Assembly: GCA_022792815.1 (NCBI GenBank) | Contig: JAAWBS010000033.1 | Span: forward strand, 1 to 64,000 | Reading direction: 5' to 3' | Length of the DNA: 64,000 nucleotides | DNA from: Hungatella sp. | GTDB lineage: Bacteria > Bacillota > Clostridia > Lachnospirales > Lachnospiraceae | In this document: in pieces, positions 14,656 through 24,516 of the stretch | Layout of the letters: the number at the start of each line of letters is the position of its first letter | Position numbering within the stretch: the stretch's first letter is position 1 | Notes under the pieces: model-generated | The model's database searches: none | Told to the model about the DNA's origin: nothing | Seen by the model: only the letters and a program-made list of their open reading frames with translations | Program-made: the position numbers and the translations under genes

Positions 14656-16614
14656 ATGAGGGGAGGCAGGATCAAGGTTATAAAAACAGCATTTCACAGC
14701 ATCAGCTGGAAATTGTCGGTGGGAGTGGCTCTGCCTACGCTGGCGGCCATGATCTTTTCTCTCAGCTACTTTACCGTATCCTCCCGAAACAATTCTGTCA
14801 AACAATATGAGAGGCAGACGGAGGCTGTTTTTCAGACCTCCATGAAAAATATTGATTACTATCTGTCCAGTTGTATCTCCTCCTCTAAAAGTGTCTATGT
14901 CAACGATGCTCTGCTGACCTTTTTCAGACAGTCCAACAAGAGTTATACCACATCCAAGGAGAGGGAGATGATTTTTTCTTATCTGAAGACCGTATACTAC
15001 TCCATCTCCAAGGCCAGGCAGATCTATCTGGCAATTCCTAACATGGAGACTTCTTTTTTATATATCACAGACAGCCTGTGGACTTCCACGGCGAGTCTGA
15101 GGATATCAGAAGATCAGTTTCCCCGGTTTTACACCCCGAGAGATGTGGTGGTGGAGCCAACCCATAGGATGGAAGCCTATGGCCATGTGGTGAGGGCCGG
15201 GGGTGTGCCTTCGACACAGACGGATGATCTGGTGTTCACCATCTGGCTGCCGGTCTGCGATCTTCCCTATTCCAATACAGTGGCCGCTTATCTGGCCATC
15301 GATATGCCCATGGAATTTATCATGGAAAACTGTCAGCTGGCATACGACGAGACGGAGACGGTCTACATCACTGACGAGGATGGCATCGTCATCGCCTCCA
15401 GCGACGAGGAGACCATACACCAGGATATCCGTGAGATTTATCCTATCATGGGAAAGCTGGATTCGTCGAAGTTTGACAGCATGACCGATGACGGCCTTCT
15501 TCTGATGCAGGCGCCTATGGAATCCGATTATACTGACTGGAACATCGTTAAGACAGTGCCTGTTGACAATCTTTTCGGCGGGACCTGGGGGCAGGAGAAG
15601 GTCCTGATGCTCACCATGCTGACGATTCTGGTGCTCATCCTTGTCATCAATATCTGTCAGATACTGTACTATATGATCCCCATCAAACAGGTCACCTCCT
15701 ACATGTCTCTGATCGTGAAGTCCAGATCCTGGAAAAAGGATATCCGACTCTCAGACTACGTCACCTATAAGGCCAATGATGAGATCGGTATTCTGATTGA
15801 GACTTTTGGCACGATGATGGAGTCGATCAATAACTATACCATACGGGAATTTGAACTGGAACTGGCCTATATCAAGTCTGCCATGAAGATGTTTCAGGCA
15901 CAGATCAATCCCCACTTTATCTATAACACGATCCAGTACTTTGCCACCAATGCATTAAAAAAAGAAGACTTAGAACAGTATCACCACATATCGTCTTTCG
16001 GCCAGATGCTTCACTATGCCATGATCCTGGAGCCGGCACTGGTGCCTTTTTCCAAGGAGACGAACTATGTAAAGCGATATATCGAACTGCAGAAGATGAG
16101 GTTCGGCAGCACAGGCCAAGTCCTTATTTCCGTCAGTGAGGACGCGGACAGAGTCATGGTACCCAGGATGATCCTGCAGCCGGTGGTGGAAAACTCCTTT
16201 ACTCACGGAAGGATATTTCATGATCCTCACAGCATTCTGAGGATAAGTGCAGAGGTGGAGGACAAAACCATGCGGGTGTGTGTGGAAGACAACGGGATCC
16301 CGATTTCACAGGAAGATGTAAAAGCCATCATAAGAAAGCTTTCCTACATTGAGGCGATCTGCGTGAAACCGGGGCAGCGTCTCCCCATCATTCCGGGGGA
16401 GACGCCGCCAAAAGCAGGGGGAGGGGAGGGGATCGGGCTGGAAAATGTCTATACAAGGCTTCTGCTGTCCCATCGTACCTGTGACTTTACAATCTGCGCC
16501 AATGAGATGGGAGGGACGACTACCACCATCTGCTTTCCTGTTCAGGTGGAGTATCATACCATATTGGCCGATGAAAAGAGAGGAGAGATCAATGAAGGTA
16601 CTGATCGTAGATGA
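14656..16614 (+). CDS. Sensor histidine kinase, YesM-like
   Basis: A 652-residue membrane kinase. One helix near residues 20-40 and another near 315-337 enclose a Cache-like extracellular sensor; a HAMP-like linker follows. The His_kinase (YesM/LytS) module has MFQAQINPHFIYNTIQYFAT with the phospho-acceptor His at about 420, an N-box VVENSFTHG near 510 and a G-box GGGEGIGLENVYTRL near 590. The regulator starts 23 nt inside its 3' end. Such pairs usually sense an extracellular sugar and switch on the neighbouring ABC importer, which here follows directly. Confidence 0.9.
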   Translation: MRGGRIKVIKTAFHSISWKLSVGVALPTLAAMIFSLSYFTVSSRNNSVKQYERQTEAVFQTSMKNIDYYLSSCISSSKSVYVNDALLTFFRQSNKSYTTSKEREMIFSYLKTVYYSISKARQIYLAIPNMETSFLYITDSLWTSTASLRISEDQFPRFYTPRDVVVEPTHRMEAYGHVVRAGGVPSTQTDDLVFTIWLPVCDLPYSNTVAAYLAIDMPMEFIMENCQLAYDETETVYITDEDGIVIASSDEETIHQDIREIYPIMGKLDSSKFDSMTDDGLLLMQAPMESDYTDWNIVKTVPVDNLFGGTWGQEKVLMLTMLTILVLILVINICQILYYMIPIKQVTSYMSLIVKSRSWKKDIRLSDYVTYKANDEIGILIETFGTMMESINNYTIREFELELAYIKSAMKMFQAQINPHFIYNTIQYFATNALKKEDLEQYHHISSFGQMLHYAMILEPALVPFSKETNYVKRYIELQKMRFGSTGQVLISVSEDADRVMVPRMILQPVVENSFTHGRIFHDPHSILRISAEVEDKTMRVCVEDNGIPISQEDVKAIIRKLSYIEAICVKPGQRLPIIPGETPPKAGGGEGIGLENVYTRLLLSHRTCDFTICANEMGGTTTTICFPVQVEYHTILADEKRGEINEGTDRR

Positions 16615-18175
16615 TGAGCGTCATGTGGTGGATGCCATCGTTTTGCTGGTTCCGTGGAAAGCTTTGGGGATCGAAACGGTGCTGACTGCATGCTCCGTAG
16701 AGAAGGCCAATGGGATCTTGAGACAGGAGCGTCCTCAGATCGCGATCATAGATGTGGTGATCGATGACCGACTGGGAACAGAGATTCTCTCCTTTATAAA
16801 TGAACTGGGCCTCGACACGAAGGCCATCGTGATATCCGGTTATGATGACTATCAGTATATCCGAAATATGTTTGTCCTGGGCGGTATTGACTATCTGCTG
16901 AAACCCATTGAGCAGGGGCCTCTGATCCAGGCGATCAAGACGGCCATGGGACAGATTAGAAGGGAGTCTGAACGGGAGGAGAGGACGTCTTTGTCGGATT
17001 ATCAGAGAAACCTGTACCGGAGTCTGATCCTTATGGCCTCCCACGACGAGATCTACCGACAGATCTGCGAGGATGACGAGAGGATGAGGGAAGTGTCCCG
17101 GTGCCGGATTTTGTATGCAGACTGCTTTATGCTTCCCTTGTGCCAGGAGGGATATTTTTTGGAGCTGAATCGGCTGCTGGATGTGCTTCGCCAGAAATTG
17201 GAGAGCACAAGAAGCGGGACCTTGTTTTCTCTCAACACCTCCATAACCGATGTCGTGATCCTTCTCTATGAGGAGTCTGACCGATCTCTGGAATTTATCG
17301 CCAAAAAAGTCAGAGGGTTTAACCGGGATAAATCCCTCCCCCTATGTTTCGGCTGCAGCGAGTCCCAGCCCTTTCCCCATGGCGTATCCCGCGGGCTGGA
17401 CGAGGCAAGGGCCGGGGCCGACTCGGCTAAGAGGATGGAAAAACGAGAGATCATCTTTCCCGGAGAGTTCTCTCCCGCTCCAAAGCTTACGGCTGACGCT
17501 GACAGGGAGAATGCTCTGTTTTCCGCGGTTTTTGTGGGAGCGGATCCGGATGTCCCTCTGTCCGAGCTGCTTTCCTCCCTGCTGCGGGATCCGCTGCCTA
17601 AAAGAGGAGAGATTAAACGGGTATGGGACTACTTAGGACAGCTTTATGAGACATGGAACAGCTATTTTTTGAGTCAGTACCCGGATTATCGGTCCGTAAC
17701 TTTTTGCGGGGAGGAGACACTGGAGTCCCTGGCAGGCTCACAGGAAGACATGAGAGAGATCCTTCGGTGCATATTCCGTGAACGGCTGGAGACAATGTCC
17801 GCAGAAAAAAGGAGAATCCAAAATCCCAAAAGCAAGATGCAGGAAATAGCGGATTACCTGAAACTGAATTACAATAAAAAGATACAGCAGGCAGAATGCG
17901 CCCGACTTTTTTACTTAAATAAGGATCACATGTGCCGGAAGTTTAAGGAGGAGATGGGCATCGGCATGGTGGATTACGTCAACAGGATCCGCATTGAGAA
18001 GGCCAAGGAACTGCTGCGCAATACCGGCAAAACCATACAGGAGATATCCGATGTAATCGGATTTGTAGACCAGAAGTATTTTTCCAGACAGTTTAAAAAG
18101 GAGACATCGCTGTCACCCACCGAATATCGGATGCAGAACAGCCAACCAGAAACCCGTCCAGAGGGCCATGCATGA
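16592..18175 (+). CDS. Response regulator with AraC-type DNA-binding domain, YesN-like
   Basis: From the ATG after AGAGGAGAGATCA the product has 527 residues. The receiver domain has DDE at 7-9, phospho-acceptor Asp in AIIDVVIDD (about 54) and LLKP. A long middle segment links to a C-terminal AraC HTH pair (about 425-520) with YNKKIQQAECARLFYLNKDH and IQEISDVIGFVDQKYFSRQF. It overlaps the kinase gene by 23 nt; the track start at 16445 is too early. It probably activates the downstream sugar transport operon. Confidence 0.92.
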   Translation: MKVLIVDDERHVVDAIVLLVPWKALGIETVLTACSVEKANGILRQERPQIAIIDVVIDDRLGTEILSFINELGLDTKAIVISGYDDYQYIRNMFVLGGIDYLLKPIEQGPLIQAIKTAMGQIRRESEREERTSLSDYQRNLYRSLILMASHDEIYRQICEDDERMREVSRCRILYADCFMLPLCQEGYFLELNRLLDVLRQKLESTRSGTLFSLNTSITDVVILLYEESDRSLEFIAKKVRGFNRDKSLPLCFGCSESQPFPHGVSRGLDEARAGADSAKRMEKREIIFPGEFSPAPKLTADADRENALFSAVFVGADPDVPLSELLSSLLRDPLPKRGEIKRVWDYLGQLYETWNSYFLSQYPDYRSVTFCGEETLESLAGSQEDMREILRCIFRERLETMSAEKRRIQNPKSKMQEIADYLKLNYNKKIQQAECARLFYLNKDHMCRKFKEEMGIGMVDYVNRIRIEKAKELLRNTGKTIQEISDVIGFVDQKYFSRQFKKETSLSPTEYRMQNSQPETRPEGHA

Positions 18176-18204
18176 GTCAATCCACCCGTGCAGGGCCTTT
18201 TTTT
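18164..18204 (+). terminator. Terminator after the response regulator gene
   Basis: GGCCATGCA and TGCAGGGCC (one mismatch) pair around a 16-base loop, followed by seven T. The stem overlaps the end of the coding region. Confidence 0.6.
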
Positions 18205-18249
18205 ATGCACAGGGCAGAATCAAAATTGTCCACATAAAGCTCAAAATAA

Positions 18250-18278
18250 TTAGTCGCATTTAATAGGGCAATTATGCT
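18250..18278 (+). promoter_or_regulatory. Possible promoter of the sugar ABC operon
   Basis: TTAGTC, 17 bases, TATGCT in a very AT-rich stretch between the regulator and the first permease. The match is modest, as expected for a promoter that needs an activator. Confidence 0.35.
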
Positions 18279-18352
18279 ATAAAAATAGATAAGAAAATAA
18301 AAAATATAATAAAAAATCACAATGACAAACAGGAGGGGAGAGAGAAACACAA

Positions 18353-19249
18353 GTGAAAAAGAGAAAAAGTAGACAATTAATAAAATTTAAACAAATCACA
18401 AACTATCTGATTTTTATGGGGCCGTCCATTCTGATGTTTACCGCCCTGTTTCTGATCCCTCTGGCGGGGGAGATCCTGTATTCCTTTACGGACTGGGACG
18501 GGGTGTCGCCGCAGTTTTCCCTGGTAGGGCTATACAATTATGTCCGTACCATTAAGGACGGTACCTATTGGAGTTCCATGTGGTTTACCCTGAAATTTTC
18601 CTTTTTCGTGGTGGTGATCTCCAATCTGCTGGCATTTGTATGGGCGTATATTCTGGCCAGGGACATTCCCCTTCGGAATTTCTGGAGAGCCCTCATCTAT
18701 GTTCCGCGGATCATAGGAGGTGTGATTCTGGGATTTTTGTGGAGGTTTATCTTTCAGAATGTGTTTGTGCAGTTTGGCAGATGGAGCGGCATCGCCTGGT
18801 TTTCTCAGAATTGGTTTACGACGCCGGAATCCTCCTTTTGGGCTTTGGTGATCGTCATGACGTGGACCTTGTCCGGATATCTGATGATCATCTACGGCGC
18901 CGGATTCGCCTCCATCCCATCGGATTATATTGAGGTGGCCAGGATCGACGGGGCTTCCCCGCTGCAGATCCTTTTTAAAATCACTATTCCTATGTTGACA
19001 GCCACCATCACCCGGTGTTTGTTTATCGCCATCAACTGGGCCATGCTGCTCTATGACACCAACATCTCCCTGACCAACGGCAATCCGTTTCGCTCGTCAG
19101 AAGGTGTGACCATGAATATCTATGCCACTGCATTTAAAAGCGATCAGATGGCCTTCGGAGCGGCAAAATCGGTGATTTTCATCTTGATCGTGGGGGCGAT
19201 CTCCTTCGGACAGTTTGCCCTGACATCCAGAAAGGAGGTGGAACTCTGA
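18353..19249 (+). CDS. Sugar ABC transporter permease 1 (UgpA/LacF type)
   Basis: A 298-residue permease with six predicted membrane helices and the EAA loop (DYIEVARIDGASPLQILFKI). The start is a GTG with AGGAGGGG at good distance. It forms a heterodimer with the next gene product to import a carbohydrate. No ATPase gene lies in this cluster, so a shared MsmK-type ATPase elsewhere in the genome probably energises it, which is usual in Firmicutes. Confidence 0.9.
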   Translation: MKKRKSRQLIKFKQITNYLIFMGPSILMFTALFLIPLAGEILYSFTDWDGVSPQFSLVGLYNYVRTIKDGTYWSSMWFTLKFSFFVVVISNLLAFVWAYILARDIPLRNFWRALIYVPRIIGGVILGFLWRFIFQNVFVQFGRWSGIAWFSQNWFTTPESSFWALVIVMTWTLSGYLMIIYGAGFASIPSDYIEVARIDGASPLQILFKITIPMLTATITRCLFIAINWAMLLYDTNISLTNGNPFRSSEGVTMNIYATAFKSDQMAFGAAKSVIFILIVGAISFGQFALTSRKEVEL

Positions 19250-20079
19250 TGACAAGAAAAAAGCGGATCCATACGATGATACGGCTGGTGCTGATCGGGC
19301 TCAGTTCTCTGATCGTGATCATTCCCCTCTATTTTGTGGTGCTCAATTCCTTTAAGCCCTACTCGGAGATCGCGGCCAATATCGCCGCGTGGCCGAAGGC
19401 GCCTACTCTGGCCAATTTCAGAGAAGCGTTCAGGCGTCTGAATTTCTGGCTGGCGCTAAAAAATACGGTGATCATCACGGTATTTTCGTCCATAGGGTGT
19501 GTCGTGCTCTCGGGCATGTCCGGATACTGGATTGCCCGTCACCCAAATGTATTTACAAGGACATGGGAGATCCTGATCATGTGCGGCATGTGTATCCCAT
19601 TCCAGTGCATCATGATCACCTTTGCAAAGATGATAGGGTTGCTGAAATTAGGAAATCATCTATTTGGAGTGATCTTAAGCTTCTGGGTATTTTCGCTCCC
19701 CATGTCCATGTTTCTGGTCACCGGTACGGTCAAGTCCGTGCCCTATGAGATCGAGGAGGCGGCGGTTATCGACGGCTGCAGGCCCCTTTCTCTTTACTGG
19801 CTGGTGGTGTTTCCGCTGATTAAGGGGACCATGTTCACCATCGTGTCCTTAAATGTACTGACTTACTGGAACGATTACCTTATGACACAGTTTATCCTTA
19901 CGAAAAATGCATATCGGACTCTGCAGATCACCATGCAGTCCCTGTTTAATGAGGCGTTTTTCTCCTGGGATACGGCTGTAGCTGCGGTGACTCTCTCTAT
20001 CCTGCCTCTGTTTCTCTTCTTTGTCCTGGCTCAGAAACAGGTCTTAGACGGTGTGACTGCAGGTTCGGTGAAGGGATGA
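19249..20079 (+). CDS. Sugar ABC transporter permease 2 (UgpE/LacG type)
   Basis: A 276-residue permease starting on the last base of the previous stop (TGATG), with AAAGGAGGTGG ahead of it. It has six hydrophobic segments and an EAA loop (PYEIEEAAVIDGCRPLSLYW). It is the partner of permease 1 in a CUT1-type importer. Confidence 0.9.
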   Translation: MTRKKRIHTMIRLVLIGLSSLIVIIPLYFVVLNSFKPYSEIAANIAAWPKAPTLANFREAFRRLNFWLALKNTVIITVFSSIGCVVLSGMSGYWIARHPNVFTRTWEILIMCGMCIPFQCIMITFAKMIGLLKLGNHLFGVILSFWVFSLPMSMFLVTGTVKSVPYEIEEAAVIDGCRPLSLYWLVVFPLIKGTMFTIVSLNVLTYWNDYLMTQFILTKNAYRTLQITMQSLFNEAFFSWDTAVAAVTLSILPLFLFFVLAQKQVLDGVTAGSVKG

Positions 20080-20128
20080 AACACAAAGATCGGCGTGAAA
20101 ACGCTGAAAATATGAAGGAGGAAAAAAC

Positions 20129-21505
20129 ATGAAAAAAAGGATCTCGTTTCTGATGGCAGCTGCCATGGCGCTGAGCTTGACAGCGTGTTCATCCCAAAGT
20201 GCTTCCAAGGATCCCGCTTCCGGGAATACGGAGACGACAGCCGGGAAGGCGTCGGAGCAAAAACAGGGAGAGGCCGTGGGGAATGAAGAGAAAGGGGCAG
20301 ACGGAGGCATCAATCTCACCGTCATGATGCCTCTCGGACAGTGGACCGACAATTTTAACACCCTGATTGACTCCTACAAGGAGGAACACCCGGAGATCGG
20401 AACCATCGAAGCAACATTTCCCAGCTCCGACAAATATGAGGATCTGATGCGGGCAGCTCTGTCTGCCGGCGAGCTGCCGGATATCATCTCTCTGTCCTAT
20501 GGTGTCATGCAGGAGCAATGGTTTCCCTATTGCGTGGATTTAAAGGAAGGCTGTCCGGCCTATGACCTTCTGACGGAGGACCAGGTAAAGCTGGGAACTA
20601 CGGAGTATGGTATGATCATTATGCCCATCTACGTGGAGGGCACAGGAATCCTGTATAATACCAAGCTTCTGGCAGATGCAGGCTGGGATCACACGCCTCA
20701 GACCAGGGATGAGCTGGCCAGCCTGTGCGCCGACTTAAAGGCAGCAGGCATCACACCTTTTATGCACCAGTGGGGTGAGACCTATTTGAACCTGTTCAAC
20801 TGGGTAGGTCCTACATGGCTGGGCAATAAGGAGGGCGGCGGCATGGATTTCCTCAATAGCATGCTGGCCGGTGAGAATATGAACTTAGCAGAGGACAAAG
20901 AGTGGAATGATTTTATGGAGACCTATGCCATCTTGATCGAGTATGCCCAGGAAGGAGCCATCGCCACAGACAAGTGGACCTGCCGCAACGCCTTTTTCCT
21001 GGAGGAGTGTGCCATGCTGGTGGGGGAGGGCTCCTGGGAGACGCCTAACATCAACAACACCAATCCGGCGCTGTTAGACCACGTAAAACAGGACGTTCTT
21101 CCCTGTTCCAATGATCCGAAAGAGAATTACCTGCAGCTGCAGACCATAGCGGCTTCTGTGACTGACAGCGGCGATCCTGCCCGGGTGGCTGCGGCCAAGG
21201 ATTTCTTAAGCTATATCGTGTCTTCCGAGGAGGCACGGGTCTGGCATCAGGATACCATGGGGAGTCCCACGTCCATCGTCACTCTGGAACTGTCCGAAAA
21301 CCTTCCGGCCATTGCCGCGGATGTGGTAAATCTGATGAAGGAGGGCAGGGCTTCCGAGTCCATGTACACCTACATCCCTTCGGTGCTGCAGACCGATTTG
21401 GAGGAAGCGTGGGCGAGATTTGTGGCGCAGAATTTCTCCAGGGAAGAGTTTACGAAACGCTACGAAGAGATTTTCTCGAATTATGCGGCAGGAACATATC
21501 AATAA
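20129..21505 (+). CDS. Sugar-binding lipoprotein of the ABC transporter
   Basis: A 458-residue extracytoplasmic solute-binding protein, family 1. A signal peptide ends in lipobox LTACS (Cys at 20), followed by a Ser/Thr/Gly-rich linker and a mature domain with GELPDIISLSYG and YGMIIMPIYVEGTGILYNTKLL typical of CUT1 binding proteins. AAGGAGGAAAAAAC precedes the ATG. The ligand cannot be told from sequence; the two following bicupin genes suggest an unusual sugar or sugar acid. Confidence 0.9.
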   Translation: MKKRISFLMAAAMALSLTACSSQSASKDPASGNTETTAGKASEQKQGEAVGNEEKGADGGINLTVMMPLGQWTDNFNTLIDSYKEEHPEIGTIEATFPSSDKYEDLMRAALSAGELPDIISLSYGVMQEQWFPYCVDLKEGCPAYDLLTEDQVKLGTTEYGMIIMPIYVEGTGILYNTKLLADAGWDHTPQTRDELASLCADLKAAGITPFMHQWGETYLNLFNWVGPTWLGNKEGGGMDFLNSMLAGENMNLAEDKEWNDFMETYAILIEYAQEGAIATDKWTCRNAFFLEECAMLVGEGSWETPNINNTNPALLDHVKQDVLPCSNDPKENYLQLQTIAASVTDSGDPARVAAAKDFLSYIVSSEEARVWHQDTMGSPTSIVTLELSENLPAIAADVVNLMKEGRASESMYTYIPSVLQTDLEEAWARFVAQNFSREEFTKRYEEIFSNYAAGTYQ

Positions 21506-21526
21506 CATTATAATCAGGAGGGACAT

Positions 21527-22276
21527 ATGAAGAAAAATGCCTACATCTATTATGACAGAAGCCATGTGTGTAATTACGATGAAAACGGCGTGGATATCAT
21601 CGAATTGCTGCCGGGGACCCATGACGAAGTGCGGGCCTACAAATATTTTATGAAGGCAGGAAGCATGATCAGGCCTGAGACTTACCGAGATCAGACCGTC
21701 TTCTATATCTTCGACGGAAAGGGGGAAGGGGTGCTGAGGGACGAAGAAAAAGAGTACCGCTTAGATACCGTCTGCTTTTATGCCCCCAACTATGAGAAGG
21801 CTTCCTATTCCATCTATGCAGCGGAAGATATGGCTTTTATAAAGGTAGTGGCCAATATGGATTCCCACGACAAAGAGATGATGGCAAACTGCAGGCTCCG
21901 ACTTCCGTTTTTCCGCAGGGAGAGCCAGTGTGACCGCTATGACCAGGACTGCAAGACGCCGGGAACCATCTCGAGGACCGTGCTCTTCGGTGAGTTTGAC
22001 CGTTTAGGCCGTCTGACATGCGGGATCTGTGAGGGCGGCAACTGCGGGGGGACCGTGGAAAAGGGCCATCCGGAGGTTCATCAGTGGAACTATGCCATCG
22101 GAGAGTCTGACTATCAGATGACTGTGGGAAGTGAGGAAGAGGCGGTGACCTATGACCGCAGGGCGGGAGACTGGGACTTTATCCCTGCCGGACCGGATCA
22201 CAAGCTCTATGCGGGAAGCGGAAAAAAGGTTCATTATGTGTGGGTGGAATTTAATACTTATAAGAGAGGACACTAA
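21527..22276 (+). CDS. Bicupin protein A, tied to the sugar transport operon
   Basis: A 249-residue protein of two beta-rich halves. The C-terminal half has cupin motif 1-like KGHPEVHQWNYAIGESD (two His and a Glu as metal ligands) and a textbook motif 2, GDWDFIPAGPDHKLY (G-x5-P-x-G-x2-H). The N-terminal half (FMKAGSMIRPETYRDQTVFY, IFDGKGEGVL) looks like a second, degenerate cupin. It is a paralogue of the next gene. A cytoplasmic sugar isomerase, epimerase or lyase is a fair guess from the cupin fold and the operon, but no family name comes to mind. Confidence 0.7.
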   Translation: MKKNAYIYYDRSHVCNYDENGVDIIELLPGTHDEVRAYKYFMKAGSMIRPETYRDQTVFYIFDGKGEGVLRDEEKEYRLDTVCFYAPNYEKASYSIYAAEDMAFIKVVANMDSHDKEMMANCRLRLPFFRRESQCDRYDQDCKTPGTISRTVLFGEFDRLGRLTCGICEGGNCGGTVEKGHPEVHQWNYAIGESDYQMTVGSEEEAVTYDRRAGDWDFIPAGPDHKLYAGSGKKVHYVWVEFNTYKRGH

Positions 22277-22290
22277 AAGGAGGAGAAATC

Positions 22291-23094
22291 ATGGCATATC
22301 CATATGTTTGCAAGGCGGATGTAGAGAAGAACTATGACGAGAAGGGATATTCTCAGATCGAGATGCCTCTGGACGCTGATTTTGAGGAGATCAAGCGCAG
22401 TGACATCAAATTCTACCGGTGCAGCCTAAAAGCAGGCTGCAGCGTCACTCCCAAGCTGGAGGAGGACCGCATCGTCATGCTGATCTTTAACGGAAAGAGA
22501 GCCTGCATCCGCTGCGGAGAGGACGTGTTCCATGTGACCCAGCCGGCCTTCTTTCTCCCGGATTTCGCAAAGCAGTCCTATGACATCGGGGCCTTGGAGG
22601 ACGTGGAATTTATCATGGGCGTGTTCGGGATGAATGACTGGGATCGGGAGAACTATCTCAAGTGGCATAAGCATTTGCCGTTTTTTGTTATGTATACCGA
22701 CGGGGTACAGTATGATCAGGACTGTAAAAAGCCGGGGACCCGGTCCTGGAGTATCTTACAGGGCATGCAGCTGGGACATGTGACAGCCGGAGTCGTACGG
22801 GCTGTGGGAGCAGGTACGGACGAGAAAGGCCACCCGGAGGTTCACCAGTGGAATTACTGTCTGGGAGATTCTGACTTTGACCTGGATGTGGAGGGAGAGA
22901 CTACCCCTCAGAGACCCGGTGATTTTTCCTTCATCTATGCAGGAAAAGATCACAAGCTGCTGGCGAAGCCGAATAAAGAGGTGTTCTACGTCTGGATCGA
23001 GTGGTATACATCGGACGATCTGACGGAATACTGGCTGTCCAGCGTACATAACGAGACGGCAAAAGAAGCTTATGCCAGAATCATGGAGAAATAG
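22291..23094 (+). CDS. Bicupin protein B, paralogue of the preceding gene
   Basis: A 267-residue protein sharing with protein A the blocks YDQDCK-PGT, EKGHPEVHQWNY and GDF.FIYAGKDHKL, so the metal ligands of the C-terminal cupin (H, E, H and the late H) are kept although the motif 2 Pro is Tyr here. The N-terminal cupin (KFYRCSLKAGCSVTPKLEED, IFNGKRACIRCGED) is again divergent. It starts 14 nt after protein A with AAAGGAGGAGAAATC. The pair may form a hetero-oligomer or act on two steps of one pathway; this is inference. Confidence 0.7.
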   Translation: MAYPYVCKADVEKNYDEKGYSQIEMPLDADFEEIKRSDIKFYRCSLKAGCSVTPKLEEDRIVMLIFNGKRACIRCGEDVFHVTQPAFFLPDFAKQSYDIGALEDVEFIMGVFGMNDWDRENYLKWHKHLPFFVMYTDGVQYDQDCKKPGTRSWSILQGMQLGHVTAGVVRAVGAGTDEKGHPEVHQWNYCLGDSDFDLDVEGETTPQRPGDFSFIYAGKDHKLLAKPNKEVFYVWIEWYTSDDLTEYWLSSVHNETAKEAYARIMEK

Positions 23095-23107
23095 AAAAGC
23101 ACCTGCG

Positions 23108-23150
23108 GCCGCGCTCACTGCTGATTGGTTTTTTTAGCAGTGGGCGCGGC
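23108..23150 (+). terminator. Hairpin ending the sugar operon
   Basis: GCCGCGCTCACTGCT pairs with AGCAGTGGGCGCGGC around a 13-base loop that itself holds seven T. The flank after the stem is only moderately T-rich (TCTTGTCATTT), so it may be a terminator of reduced strength. Confidence 0.55.
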
Positions 23151-23232
23151 TCTTGTCATTTCCCTGTTCCCATGATAGAATAGGACACAGAATCGTCTGA
23201 GCAGAAATTTATTAAGGAAGAGAGACCAAACA

Positions 23233-23808
23233 TTGAGAAACCTAAGACAGCAAATCGAACAATTTACCCCATGGAATCCGCAGGAGCAAAGGGACAGGGA
23301 TGTGATCGCCGCCTGCCTCGGCACCTATCCGGATATTTTTTTTCGAACCAATCTGACTATGCATATGACGGCATCGGCCTGGACCGTGAACCGGCAGAGG
23401 GACAAGGTCCTGATGGTCTATCACAATCTATACGATTCCTGGTCCTGGATGGGAGGGCATGCGGACGGGGAGGAGGATCTTTTAGCCGTCGCTCTTCGTG
23501 AGGTGAAGGAAGAGAGCGGGATCGAGTCCCTAAAACCGGTTATGGAAGAGATCTTTTCCCTGGAGGTGCTGACTGTGGACGGTCATGAGAAGAGAGGGGA
23601 GTATGTGCCCAGCCATCTCCACTTAAATGTGACCTATCTTCTGGAGGCCGATGACACGGAAGATCTGAGGGTGAAACCGGATGAGAACAGCGGGGTGGCA
23701 TGGTTCGGGCGCAATGAGGCTGTCGCCGCCTCTTCGGAACCGTGGTTTCGGCAGCGGATCTACGGGAAGCTGAATGAGAAATTGAACGTGGCGGACAAAA
23801 AGAGGTAG
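23233..23808 (+). CDS. Nudix hydrolase
   Basis: A 191-residue hydrolase with a full Nudix box, [20 protein letters not shown] followed by ESGI (G-x5-E-x7-REV-x-EE-x-G-I), which binds the divalent metal. It is likely cytosolic and cleaves a nucleoside diphosphate linked to another moiety; the substrate is unknown. The start is a TTG with AAGGAAGAG upstream; no ATG with a ribosome binding site precedes the conserved part. Confidence 0.85.
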   Translation: MRNLRQQIEQFTPWNPQEQRDRDVIAACLGTYPDIFFRTNLTMHMTASAWTVNRQRDKVLMVYHNLYDSWSWMGGHADGEEDLLAVALREVKEESGIESLKPVMEEIFSLEVLTVDGHEKRGEYVPSHLHLNVTYLLEADDTEDLRVKPDENSGVAWFGRNEAVAASSEPWFRQRIYGKLNEKLNVADKKR

Positions 23809-23837
23809 CAGGGGACGGACAGGGGACAAATATCCCA

Positions 23838-23866
23838 TTGCAAAATAGGGAAAGTTGTTATATACT
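23838..23866 (+). promoter_or_regulatory. Promoter of the SEC-C protein gene
   Basis: TTGCAA, 17 bases, TATACT. It excludes the ORF-track start at 23838, which lies inside it. Confidence 0.65.
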
Positions 23867-23900
23867 ATTAGGGATTTGTATAGGAAACCAAGAGAAAAGG

Positions 23901-24422
23901 ATGGATAGAGACATGGCATTACTGGAAACATGGCGGAATTTAGCCTATGGCGACGGCCTGAACGATAAAGAGAGAGAGAATCTCTGGTCCGGATATTTTG
24001 CAATCGAGAAGGGGATCTACGAGAAGATTCTGTCCGACCCGACCCAGGTGATCGAGGGAACGGTGAAGGAGCTGGCAGAGAGGTATGGGACAGAGCTTCT
24101 GATCATGACCGGTTTTCTGGACGGGATCAACGAGAGCCTGAAGGGCTATCAGAATCCCATCGACACCATGGAAGAGGACACGGCGGTGAAGATCGAGATC
24201 GATCCGGAGAAGCTCTATTACAACATGGTGGAGGCCAAGGCGGACTGGCTTTATAATCTTCCTATGTGGGATGAGATCCTGACTCCGGATAAGAGAAAGG
24301 AGCTCTATAAGACCCAGAAGGCTTCCGGAACCGTGGTAAAGGGAGCAAAGATCGGGAGAAACGACCCCTGTCCCTGCGGCAGCGGATTAAAGTATAAGAA
24401 GTGCTGCGGCAAGAATCAGTAA
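23901..24422 (+). CDS. SEC-C motif protein
   Basis: From the ATG at 23901 the product has 173 residues (an ATG at 23913 is also possible and has the better-spaced AAGGATGG). The body is helical and charged; the C-terminus is a perfect SEC-C zinc motif, [19 protein letters not shown], as on the tail of SecA, where it binds zinc and contacts SecB or ribosomes. The body resembles no protein I can name. A hairpin terminator follows. Confidence 0.7.
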   Translation: MDRDMALLETWRNLAYGDGLNDKERENLWSGYFAIEKGIYEKILSDPTQVIEGTVKELAERYGTELLIMTGFLDGINESLKGYQNPIDTMEEDTAVKIEIDPEKLYYNMVEAKADWLYNLPMWDEILTPDKRKELYKTQKASGTVVKGAKIGRNDPCPCGSGLKYKKCCGKNQ

Positions 24423-24464
24423 GTCTGACCGGTGCGGGGATCAAGGTGCACGAAAGTTAACGAG

Positions 24465-24497
24465 AGCAGAGACATCGTCAAGGTGGCCTCTGCTTTT
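24465..24497 (+). terminator. Weak terminator after the SEC-C gene
   Basis: AGCAGAG and CTCTGCT pair around a 16-base loop, followed by TTTTC. Confidence 0.45.
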
Positions 24498-24516
24498 CTA
24501 TCATGGAGGAAAAACA

